DNA of 5,586 bases from an uncultured Collinsella sp. (lineage in GTDB: Bacteria; Actinomycetota; Coriobacteriia; Coriobacteriales; Coriobacteriaceae). The notes under the pieces are model-generated. The model searched no databases and was not told the origin of the DNA. It was given only the letters and a program-made list of their open reading frames with translations. Position 1 is the first letter of the stretch, and each line of letters starts with the position of its first letter. Of the stretch, positions 1 to 4,849 are shown in pieces. The position numbers and the translations under genes were made by a program. The DNA is taken from NCBI GenBank assembly GCA_900547855.1, contig URIK01000117.1:1-5586 (forward strand), in the 5' to 3' direction.

Positions 1-49
1 ACGAGATTCATGAGCGTCTCGTGGGCTCGGAGATGTGTATAAGAGACAG
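1..49 (+). other. Illumina Nextera adapter left in the assembly (artefact)
   Basis: These bases are synthetic library sequence. Bases 1-7 (ACGAGAT) match the 3' end of the Illumina P7 primer. Bases 8-15 (TCATGAGC) sit exactly where the 8-base i7 index belongs, and from memory this is the Nextera XT N714 index in primer orientation. Bases 16-49 match the Nextera read-2 transposase adapter, ending in the Tn5 mosaic end AGATGTGTATAAGAGACAG (31-49). Genomic sequence starts at base 50, in the middle of asnB. The contig end is therefore an untrimmed library-fragment end, and nothing biological should be inferred from it, including any transposon end. Confidence 0.97.
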
Positions 50-291
50 TCTTGGAAGTTGTAGATCTCACCGTTGAAGACAATGACGACGCTGCCGTCC
101 TCATTGGCCATGGGCTGAGCGCCGGCCTCGGTCAGGTCGAGGATCGACAAGCGGCGGAAGCCGAGGGCAACGCGGCCGTCGATAAACTGACCGCCCATGT
201 CGGGACCGCGATGGACGATGCGGTCCATCATCTTGGTGAGCACCTCGGATTGGTTATCCGTCCCACCGACAAAACCGACAAAACCGCACAT
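50..291 (-). CDS. asnB: Asparagine synthase (glutamine-hydrolysing), N-terminal fragment
   Basis: Reading the minus strand from the ATG at 289-291 gives 80 complete codons before the adapter junction. The protein begins MCGFVGFVGG, and Cys2 becomes the N-terminal nucleophile of a class II (Ntn-type) glutamine amidotransferase after Met removal. Further family motifs are HRGPD (28-31 region), FRRLSILDL (about 46-53), where the Arg binds glutamine, and FNGEIYN (72-78), which contributes the oxyanion-hole Asn and Gly. This domain releases ammonia from glutamine. The missing C-terminal domain would adenylate aspartate to make asparagine. Full AsnB proteins are roughly 500-640 residues, so only the first part is present. 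The start is supported by the need for Cys at position 2 and by a purine-rich AGAGGGG at 299-305. The gene is divergent from the tRNA-Val gene. Other MCGFVGF-type amidotransferases exist, but the RRLSILDL/FNGEIYN pair points to AsnB. Confidence 0.93.
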
Positions 292-298
292 ATACTAT

Positions 299-305
299 CC
301 CCTCT
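299..305 (-). promoter_or_regulatory. Ribosome binding site of asnB
   Basis: On the minus strand AGAGGGG lies 7 nt upstream of the ATG at 291. This supports the MCGF start, which the catalytic Cys2 independently requires. Confidence 0.7.
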
Positions 306-342
306 GCTGTTGCTGGGCATCAAATCGAATCAGTAGCTTTTG

Positions 343-348
343 AGTATA
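343..348 (-). promoter_or_regulatory. Possible -10 box for asnB
   Basis: The minus strand reads TATACT here, five of six matches to TATAAT, about 50 nt upstream of the asnB ATG. No convincing -35 lies 16-18 bp further upstream, where the sequence is G/C-rich, and there is no extended -10 TG. The site is plausible by position only. Confidence 0.3.
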
Positions 349-459
349 CCCGAGGGCGTAAAGAGGGGCGGAATGTTCAGGCAATCTCAACTGAATCAGC
401 TCCGCTGTGACACGCGCGAGTTACCTTTAATGGATATGAGGTGAATGAGGCGATTGTTT

Positions 460-468
460 TGCTATACT
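460..468 (+). promoter_or_regulatory. Extended -10 promoter of tRNA-Val
   Basis: TGCTATACT at 460-468 combines the extended -10 TG dinucleotide with TATACT (463-468), ending 10 nt before the tRNA 5' end. This is the expected distance for a short leader. The -35 is poor: GTGAAT at 441-446 with a 16-bp spacer matches TTGACA at only three positions. Dependence on the extended -10 is inference. Confidence 0.6.
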
Positions 469-478
469 CTCTCCGCAC

Positions 479-554
479 GGGCGATTGGCGCAACGGTTAG
501 CGCAGGTGCTTTACACGCACAAGGCTGGGGGTTCGAATCCCTCATCGCCCACCA
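479..554 (+). tRNA. tRNA-Val (anticodon UAC)
   Basis: A full 76-nt cloverleaf with encoded CCA folds by eye. The acceptor stem GGGCGAT (479-485) pairs with ATCGCCC (544-550). The D stem GCGC (488-491) pairs with GCGC (500-503). The anticodon stem is 505-509 with 517-521, with loop TTTACAC and anticodon TAC at 512-514. A 5-nt variable loop is followed by T stem GGGGG (527-531) with CCCTC (539-543) around TTCGAAT. The discriminator is A551, then CCA. Tertiary pairs U8-A14 and A15-U48 are both possible. The top anticodon-stem pair (27-43, G505-A521) is a non-Watson-Crick G-A, a small oddity. It decodes GUA and probably other GUN valine codons. An extended -10 promoter precedes it and an intrinsic terminator follows 10 nt later, so it appears to be a single-gene transcription unit. 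Confidence 0.97.
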
Positions 555-562
555 CTGAATTG
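537..562 (+). repeat. 26-bp direct repeat, copy 1 (tRNA-Val 3' end)
   Basis: This copy runs from the T-loop of tRNA-Val through the acceptor 3' strand and CCA, plus 8 downstream bases (CTGAATTG). It is identical to 722-747. The position, the 3' part of a tRNA gene, is the typical place for attachment cores used by tyrosine recombinases. Whether this is an attachment site is inference, as no integrase gene is in the window. Confidence 0.9.
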
Positions 563-563
563 G

Positions 564-594
564 AAACGGTCCTCGCAAGGGGACCGTTTTGTTT
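564..594 (+). terminator. Intrinsic terminator of tRNA-Val
   Basis: AAACGGTCCTC (564-574) pairs with GGGGACCGTTT (579-589), an 11-bp stem with one T-G wobble, closed by a GCAA tetraloop (GNRA class, 575-578). It is followed by a T-rich tail, TTTTGTTT (587-594). It begins 10 nt after the tRNA CCA. Confidence 0.92.
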
Positions 595-604
595 GCGCCC
601 ATTT

Positions 605-622
605 CATGGGATTCGAACCCGC
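605..622 (-). repeat. Inverted T-arm-like motif, copy 1
   Basis: CATGGGATTCGAACCCGC on the plus strand is identical to 792-809. Its core GGGATTCGAACCC (608-620) is the reverse complement of the tRNA-Val T-arm at 529-541. Read on the minus strand it resembles a T-arm, but no matching acceptor or CCA follows, so this is not a tRNA gene. Confidence 0.8.
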
Positions 623-626
623 AAGG

Positions 627-721
627 GTGCGGAGCTGAGGAAACGCGAAGCGTTTTCCAGCGCAGCACGCGAGGAGCGGAGCGACGAAGCGGGGCGCGGG
701 CGGCGCCAGCCGCACGCGGAC
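627..721. other. GC-rich hairpin-forming spacer between tRNA 3'-end repeats
   Basis: Two hairpins can be drawn. One is at 634-661: GCT, then GG, AAA and CGC around a GAA loop, pairing with GCG, TTT, CC and AGC, with a small internal loop and a bulged T. The other is at 700-713: GCGGC, GCCA loop, GCCGC. GTGCGG (627-632) is also complementary to CCGCAC (710-715), which could close an outer stem as an alternative to the second hairpin. Open frames run through it on both strands, but their translations have no recognisable protein character. The structure suggests an interspersed palindromic (REP/BIME-like) repeat, which is inference. Confidence 0.5.
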
Positions 722-747
722 ATCCCTCATCGCCCACCACTGAATTG
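722..747 (+). repeat. 26-bp direct repeat, copy 2 (detached tRNA-Val 3' end)
   Basis: The 26 bases match 537-562 exactly, including ATCGCCCACCA and the downstream CTGAATTG. No tRNA 5' half precedes this copy: the bases upstream (about 627-721) are a GC-rich hairpin region, so it cannot fold as a tRNA. It is either the outer attachment scar of a lost integrated element or what is left of a second tandem tRNA-Val. A separate terminator follows it immediately. Confidence 0.9.
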
Positions 748-749
748 TT

Positions 750-780
750 AGGCCTCCGGCGATGGAGGCCTTTCCTTTTT
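750..780 (+). terminator. Second intrinsic terminator, after the detached tRNA 3' end
   Basis: AGGCCTCC (750-757) pairs with GGAGGCCT (764-771), a perfect 8-bp stem with a 6-nt loop, followed by TTTCCTTTTT (771-780). Its sequence is unrelated to the terminator at 564-594, yet both start a few bases after a copy of the 26-bp repeat. It may be the original terminator of the tRNA locus, displaced by an insertion (inference). Confidence 0.88.
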
Positions 781-791
781 CAGGCCCAGCG

Positions 792-809
792 CATGGGATT
801 CGAACCCGC
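792..809 (-). repeat. Inverted T-arm-like motif, copy 2
   Basis: This copy is identical over 18 bp to 605-622. It follows the 26-bp repeat by 44 bp, against 42 bp for copy 1, so repeat, terminator and inverted T-arm motif occur twice in the same order. Confidence 0.8.
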
Positions 810-832
810 CAGCACGTCTGTCACAAAGGCCG

Positions 833-1049
833 TGGTCAAAAAATGGCAAAAATGAGTACTGCTACTTTGTTTGCAACATATAAATAGACAGTATTTGCTT
901 AAGTTACGCAACATATGTCCATTATAAGGGCTAACAGTTGAATCAAAATCGTGCTTTCATCGCCATTTCGACTTGCTATCTGGCCTTATTAGTCCAAAAT
1001 TGCTGCTACCAAATCGGTAACAGTACTCATATTTGATGTTTTTTGACCA
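833..1049. repeat. 217-bp AT-rich segment bounded by 29-bp inverted repeats
   Basis: The left arm (833-861) and the reverse complement of the right arm (1021-1049) match at 25 of 29 positions. Both read TGGTCAAAAAA, three differing bases, CAAA, one differing base, ATGAGTACTG. The interior is AT-rich and contains a 9-bp direct repeat GCAACATAT at 873-881 and 908-916. Each arm starts a tiny reading frame at the shared ATGAGTACTG: 852-887 plus (11 codons, MSTATLFATYK) and 989-1030 minus (13 codons, MSTVTDLVAAILD). Neither has a Shine-Dalgarno sequence. No target-site duplication is visible next to the arms. A non-autonomous mobile repeat (MITE-like) or a family of regulatory or RNA repeats are both possible. 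I do not recognise it. Confidence 0.7.
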
Positions 1050-1061
1050 GCAGGTCTCCCT

Positions 1062-1080
1062 GCCTTAGCAAATCTAAGGC
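1062..1080. other. Small hairpin downstream of argD
   Basis: GCCTTAG (1062-1068) and CTAAGGC (1074-1080) form a perfect 7-bp stem with a 5-nt loop. On the arg-operon strand the four T's precede the stem rather than follow it, so it is not a standard terminator. It could still protect the 3' end of the mRNA. A neighbouring stem, GCAGG (1050-1054) with CCTGC (1059-1063), overlaps it by two bases. Confidence 0.45.
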
Positions 1081-1100
1081 AAAACGGGCTCCAGACCGCT
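1081..1100 (-). terminator. Weak candidate terminator of the arg operon
   Basis: On the minus strand an imperfect stem (CGG with CCG, then one mismatch) runs straight into TTTT at 1084-1081, about 65 nt after the argD stop. The stem is short and interrupted, so the call rests mostly on position. Confidence 0.25.
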
Positions 1101-1165
1101 GAATCATGCCGCGTAGGGCACTTCCGCAGTCCGGAACCCGGTCCAAATTGAGTTATTGCGCCGCG

Positions 1166-2449
1166 TTAGCCCAAGACACCCGACAGAATCTCGATCAGGC
1201 TGTCCACGTCGGCTTCCTCGCAGACGAGCGGCGGCAAGAAACGCAGCGTATGCGCACCCGTAGCGTTGATCACGGCACCGGCGGTCAGCGCGCGGGCAAC
1301 AACATCATGCGCGTCGCCCGCGGCATCATCCAAATCACAGCCGAGCATCAAGCCGCGGCCACGTACCTCGGTCACGTGCGGCAGCTTGGCGAGCTTTGCC
1401 TCCATATAGGCACCCACCTTGGCAGCATGATCGGCATAATCGCCGCGCACGAGCGCGGAGAGCGTCGCGGCACACGCCGTGATGGCCAGGCAGCTACCAC
1501 CAAAGGTCGAGCCGTGGTCGCCCGGCTTAAACACGTCGGCAATCTCCTTCTTTGCCACCACGGCACCCATGGGCACGCCGTCGGCAATGCCCTTGGCAAG
1601 GCTCATGATGTCGGGCTCCACGCCATAGGTCTGGAATGCAAACGGCTTGCCGGAGCGGAAGATGCCGCACTGGACCTCGTCGGCGATAAGCACGGCGCCC
1701 ACTTCGTGTGCCAGGTCGCGCGCTGCCGTCATAAACTCCTCGGTCATGGGGTGCACGCCACTCTCACCCTGGATCGGCTCGAGCATCACGGCACAAATTT
1801 CGCTCCCCAGCTGCTTAAAGATCGCACGCAGCTCGTCAACATCGTTGGGCGTGCAGGCCACAAAGCCACCCGGCAGCGGGCGGAAGCTGTCCTGCAGCCA
1901 ATCCTGCATGGTGGCGGCAATGGTCTCGAGCGTACGGCCGTGGAAGCCGCCGCGCATGCACACGATAGTGTTGCCGCCATTACCGGCACGCTTGGCGTAC
2001 AGGCGCGCAAGCTTCATCGAGCCCTCGTTGGCCTCGGCGCCAGAGTTGGCAAAGAAGGTCTCCCACACCTGCTCGTCCGCAGCCGGGGCACCAAGAGCAG
2101 CTGCCGTGGTCTCATCGCCGGCGGCAATGGCATCGGCAAGCACGCGCGCACCATCTACGTCGTCGTTAGCAAGCTTGGACAGCAGCGCCGCGACCTGTCC
2201 GCGCTGCTCGATGTAGAAATAGTTGGAGACATGCATGAGCTTTTTGGTCTGTGCCTCGAGCGCCGAGAGCACAGCCGGGTCGCCATGACCTAGGCTGCAC
2301 ACGCCGATGCCGGCAAGAAAGTCGAGGTACTCACGGCCATCGTCGCCGGTGAGCTTCATGCCGTGACCCTCGACAAACTCGACCGGAGAGCGGCCAAAGG
2401 TATGCATAACGTAATGGGATTCAAGCGATTGCTGAGCTACAAGTGACAT
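1166..2449 (-). CDS. argD: Acetylornithine aminotransferase
   Basis: The 427-residue protein is a class III PLP-dependent aminotransferase. It converts N-acetylglutamate-5-semialdehyde plus glutamate to N2-acetylornithine plus 2-oxoglutarate, in the cytoplasm. Visible motifs are FFANSGAEANEGSMKLAR (132-149), GGFHGRT (167-173), LEPIQGESG (223-231), IADEVQCG with the cofactor-binding Asp257, SLAKG with Lys286 as the expected Schiff-base lysine, HGSTFGG (312-318, contacting the PLP phosphate) and LRFLPPL (402-408). Residues about 95-128 are an Ala/Asp-rich stretch just before FFANSGAEAN. They look like an insertion and explain much of the excess over the usual 380-405 residues. The ATG at 2449 is preceded by AAAGG at 2456-2460 with a 6-nt gap. 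It is the last arg gene here, 69 nt after argB. In some bacteria ArgD also serves lysine synthesis as succinyldiaminopimelate aminotransferase. The operon context makes arginine its main role. Confidence 0.96.
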   Translation of the reverse strand: MSLVAQQSLESHYVMHTFGRSPVEFVEGHGMKLTGDDGREYLDFLAGIGVCSLGHGDPAVLSALEAQTKKLMHVSNYFYIEQRGQVAALLSKLANDDVDGARVLADAIAAGDETTAAALGAPAADEQVWETFFANSGAEANEGSMKLARLYAKRAGNGGNTIVCMRGGFHGRTLETIAATMQDWLQDSFRPLPGGFVACTPNDVDELRAIFKQLGSEICAVMLEPIQGESGVHPMTEEFMTAARDLAHEVGAVLIADEVQCGIFRSGKPFAFQTYGVEPDIMSLAKGIADGVPMGAVVAKKEIADVFKPGDHGSTFGGSCLAITACAATLSALVRGDYADHAAKVGAYMEAKLAKLPHVTEVRGRGLMLGCDLDDAAGDAHDVVARALTAGAVINATGAHTLRFLPPLVCEEADVDSLIEILSGVLG

Positions 2450-2455
2450 GAGATG

Positions 2456-2460
2456 CCTTT
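2456..2460 (-). promoter_or_regulatory. Ribosome binding site of argD
   Basis: On the minus strand AAAGG lies 6 nt before the argD ATG. A short perfect hairpin, GCGCC-AGAC-GGCGC as written on the plus strand (2467-2480), sits just upstream in the argB-argD gap. It could keep the site accessible or stabilise the downstream mRNA (inference). Confidence 0.55.
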
Positions 2461-2518
2461 CGTTGGGCGCCAGACGGCGCGGGGCTATGGGTGCAGGAAT
2501 GGGGCGGCTGAGGGTCAG

Positions 2519-3499
2519 CTAGACCGTCTGAAGCTTCTCGACCTCGTCAAGGTTCTCGGTCAGACGCGCAGCAAACGTCGAAAGCGGATGCGGATGCGTA
2601 TCGAACTCGTAAGCCGTCTCGGTGGAATGGATCACGGTGCCGACGCCGGCATCGGTCAGCAGCTCCAGGAGCAGCGAATGCGGCGTAGTACCGTTAATGA
2701 TGTGGGCACGAAATACGCCGCCGGTAAGCGCATCGACGGCCGCACGCAGCTTGGGAATCATGCCCTTATCGACCTCGCCGCCGTAGAGCATTTCGTTAAC
2801 CTCGTCGAGCGTTAGGTTGGAGATAAGCGAGTCCTTGTCGCTAAAGTCCTTGTACAGGCCATCGACATCGGTCAAAAAGATCGCCTTATGCGCGTGGAGC
2901 GCCGCGGCAACGGCACCGGCGGCGGTGTCGGCGTTGATGTTGAAGAAACCGCCGTCCTCCCCCGCCGCGACGGTAGCGATGACGGGGATGTACTCGCTAT
3001 CGAGCAGGCGCTCGATATAGTCGGTGTTGACGTGCGTGACCTTGCCCACGCGGCCGAGCTCTGGGTCGAGTGGCTCGGCGATAAGGGTGCCGGCGTCGCT
3101 GCCGGACACGCCCACGGCCAGGTTGCCGTGGTGGTTGAGCGCCGCGACCAGCTCCTGATTGACCTTGCCGCCCAGTACCTCGCGCACGATGTCCATGGTG
3201 GCAGGCGTAGTCACGCGCTGGCCGTTCTTAAACTCGACGGGGATGTCGTAGTGGCTGAGCGCCTCGTTGATAGCCTTGCCGCCGCCATGCACGATGACGG
3301 GGCGCATACCGATGATCTTGAGCAAAACGATGTCGCTCATCACGTCGCGGCGCAGCTGCTCATCAACCATGGCGGCTCCGCCATATTTGATAACAACCGT
3401 CTTGCCGGTCAGGTTCTTAATCCACGGCAGTGCTTCGAACAGCAGCTGCGCGGTTGCTTCGTTGGATTCGCTCGAACGACAATCGCGTGCGAATTTCAT
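2519..3499 (-). CDS. argB: Acetylglutamate kinase
   Basis: This 326-residue amino acid kinase phosphorylates the gamma-carboxylate of N-acetylglutamate with ATP, usually the committed and regulated step of arginine synthesis. Motifs are VIKYGGAAM with Lys38 (36-44), HGGG (71-74), KNGQRVTT (91-98), GVSGSDAGT (130-138), NINADTAAG (187-195), FLTDVDGLY (208-216) and DKGMIPK (244-250). About 30 residues precede the first kinase strand. Arginine-inhibited hexameric enzymes carry such an N-terminal helix, whereas the E. coli form lacks it, so arginine feedback is likely (inference). The C-terminal THSLLLELLTDAGVGTVI-like region ends near residue 290, where most homologues stop. A further tail of about 36 residues (291-326) is unusual. 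I chose ATG 3499 because GAGG (3506-3509) sits 6 nt upstream. The in-frame TTG at 3559 has no Shine-Dalgarno and would add 20 untypical residues. Confidence 0.96.
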   Translation of the reverse strand: MKFARDCRSSESNEATAQLLFEALPWIKNLTGKTVVIKYGGAAMVDEQLRRDVMSDIVLLKIIGMRPVIVHGGGKAINEALSHYDIPVEFKNGQRVTTPATMDIVREVLGGKVNQELVAALNHHGNLAVGVSGSDAGTLIAEPLDPELGRVGKVTHVNTDYIERLLDSEYIPVIATVAAGEDGGFFNINADTAAGAVAAALHAHKAIFLTDVDGLYKDFSDKDSLISNLTLDEVNEMLYGGEVDKGMIPKLRAAVDALTGGVFRAHIINGTTPHSLLLELLTDAGVGTVIHSTETAYEFDTHPHPLSTFAARLTENLDEVEKLQTV

Positions 3500-3505
3500 A
3501 ATCTG

Positions 3506-3509
3506 CCTC
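3506..3509 (-). promoter_or_regulatory. Ribosome binding site deciding the argB start
   Basis: The minus strand reads GAGG, then 6 nt, then the ATG at 3499. The alternative TTG start at 3559 has no purine-rich site upstream. The site lies in the 81-nt gap after the argJ stop. Confidence 0.65.
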
Positions 3510-3580
3510 GTCTTTCGTATCGTTATCGCGCCGTGCTCCGCTGTCCGCAATCGCGGCAAGATGCGCAGCGTGCCTGGAAT

Positions 3581-4849
3581 CTAGGAACGGTAGTCACCGT
3601 TAATGGAGATGTACTCGTGCGTGAGGTCGCAGGTCCACACGGTCGTTGCCGCGTCGCCTGCGCCCAGGTCGGCCGAGATCACGATCTCGGGCGCCTCGAA
3701 ACGTCGTAGAGCCTCGTCCTCGTCAAAGGGAACAGTCAGACCATCGCGACAGACAGGCATGCCCATCATGTCGATGGAAACGTCTTCCTGATTAAACTTC
3801 ACGCCGCACTTGCCGAGTGCCATGGCGACGCGGCCCCAGTTGCAGTCGTGGCCGGCGATGCAGGTCTTAACGAGCGGCGAGTTGGCAACGGCGCGAGCGA
3901 CGATATCGGCCTCCTCGTCGTTCACGGCGCCGGTAACGTTGACCGTAACAAGCTTGGATGCGCCCTCGCCATCGGCGGCGATATTGCGCGCCAGGCTCTC
4001 GCACACCTCGTGCACGGCAAATGCCAACTCGTCGAAGGCATCGAAGCCCTCGACGATAGGCTCGGCATCTGCGGCAGCGGCGCCGGAGGCAAGCATGATG
4101 CAGGTGTCGTTGGTCGAGGTGTCGGAATCGACCGTTACCTTGTTAAAGGTCTGCTTGACGGTCGAGAGCAGCAGGGCATGAAGTGCCGCAGGCTCGACGG
4201 GGGCATCGGTAGTAATGACCGCGATCATGGTGGCCATATTGGGCATGATCATGCCCGAGCCCTTGCACATTCCGCCTACCGTATAGACATTGCCCGCATG
4301 ACCCGCAGCCTCGCTGACATAGGACACGGCGTACTCCTTGGAGTGCGTGTCAGTCGTCATGATGGCGCGAGCGGCATCGGCGCCACCGTGGGCGGAGAGC
4401 GCCTCGTAGGCAGCAGGAATGGCGGTCTCAAACGTGTCGATCGGCAGAATCTGGCCAATCACGCCCGTGGAGGCAACCAGAATCTGCCGGGGCTCGCAGC
4501 CGATGACCTGCGATGCGATGCTGCACGTCTCGCGCGCGCATGCAAGGCCGGTCTCACCCGTGGCGGCGTTGGCATTGCCAGAGTTGACCGAAACGCCGGC
4601 GATGATACCGTAACCCTTGTCGGCACCGCCCAGGTTGGCACGGCTCACTTGCACGGGCGCCGCGCAAAAGCGATTGGTAGTAAACACGCCGGCACCGGGA
4701 CAGGGTTTATCGGGCACGACGAGCGCGTAATCCAGACGCTCGGGGTTCTTGCGGAACCCAGCGTGGATGCCCGCAGCTTTAAAACCAGCCGCAGCCGTAA
4801 CGCCACCCTCGACGGCGCGAATCTTGATATCAAACAGCTCGGTATTCAT
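3581..4849 (-). CDS. argJ: Glutamate N-acetyltransferase (ornithine acetyltransferase)
   Basis: The 422-residue protein transfers the acetyl group from N2-acetylornithine to glutamate. This releases ornithine and regenerates N-acetylglutamate, closing the cyclic arginine pathway. It belongs to the self-cleaving Ntn-fold ArgJ family. The sequence MCKGSGMIMPNMATMIAV (194-211) contains the Ala206-Thr207 autoproteolysis site, so Thr207 becomes the beta-subunit N-terminal nucleophile. Other family motifs are ASTGVIG (126-132, oxyanion-hole Thr-Gly), TTDTHSK (165-171), VDSDTSTND (240-248), DGEGASK (293-299), GHDCNWGR (333-340) and the C-terminal WTCDLTHEYISINGDYRS, which helps form the active site. 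Length is normal. The ATG has AAGGAG 11 nt upstream, a slightly long spacing. Some ArgJ enzymes also use acetyl-CoA to make N-acetylglutamate directly. The sequence alone does not show which type this is, and no argA is in the window. A 134-nt gap separates it from argC. Confidence 0.97.
   Translation of the reverse strand: MNTELFDIKIRAVEGGVTAAAGFKAAGIHAGFRKNPERLDYALVVPDKPCPGAGVFTTNRFCAAPVQVSRANLGGADKGYGIIAGVSVNSGNANAATGETGLACARETCSIASQVIGCEPRQILVASTGVIGQILPIDTFETAIPAAYEALSAHGGADAARAIMTTDTHSKEYAVSYVSEAAGHAGNVYTVGGMCKGSGMIMPNMATMIAVITTDAPVEPAALHALLLSTVKQTFNKVTVDSDTSTNDTCIMLASGAAAADAEPIVEGFDAFDELAFAVHEVCESLARNIAADGEGASKLVTVNVTGAVNDEEADIVARAVANSPLVKTCIAGHDCNWGRVAMALGKCGVKFNQEDVSIDMMGMPVCRDGLTVPFDEDEALRRFEAPEIVISADLGAGDAATTVWTCDLTHEYISINGDYRS

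Larger units (their letters stand above)
810..1165. other. Non-coding convergent spacer, AT-rich
   Basis: This stretch lies between the plus-strand tRNA region and the 3' end of the minus-strand arg operon. Between about 835 and 1045 it is clearly more AT-rich than the flanking genes. I see no protein gene with start, ribosome site and plausible composition. It holds the inverted-repeat-bounded segment at 833-1049 and small hairpins at 1050-1063 and 1062-1080. No strong terminator for the arg operon is visible. Confidence 0.7.

Noticed and set aside
31..49. Tn5-type mosaic end as a natural transposon end
   Set aside because: It is part of a complete Nextera adapter with P7 tail and index, so it comes from library preparation.
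52..336. 94-codon plus-strand frame at the contig start
   Set aside because: The minus strand here encodes the AsnB N-terminus with Cys2 and FNGEIYN. The plus frame is its antisense shadow.
781..809. A tRNA gene on the minus strand ending near 781
   Set aside because: The minus strand has a T-arm-like GGGTTCGAATCCC, but the T stem is imperfect, no CCA follows, and no complementary acceptor 5' strand lies 60-75 nt upstream.
462..855. Several 60-90 codon frames on both strands across the tRNA and its downstream repeats
   Set aside because: They overlap the tRNA gene, terminators and palindromes. Peptides such as MRDSNPQP and MGFEPAST are the familiar spurious translations of antisense tRNA 3' ends.
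1106..2293. 395-codon open frame on the plus strand
   Set aside because: It lies antisense to argD, whose PLP motifs are unmistakable. The translation is rich in His, Arg and Gly with no family character. GC-rich codon usage commonly leaves such antisense frames open.
3500..3559. Upstream TTG start for argB adding 20 residues
   Set aside because: There is no Shine-Dalgarno sequence before the TTG, whereas the ATG at 3499 has GAGG at good spacing and gives a normal N-terminal helix start.
2888..3709. 273-codon plus-strand frame opposite argB and the 3' end of argJ
   Set aside because: It spans two genes and their spacer on the opposite strand, has no ribosome site, and gives a composition typical of a shadow frame.
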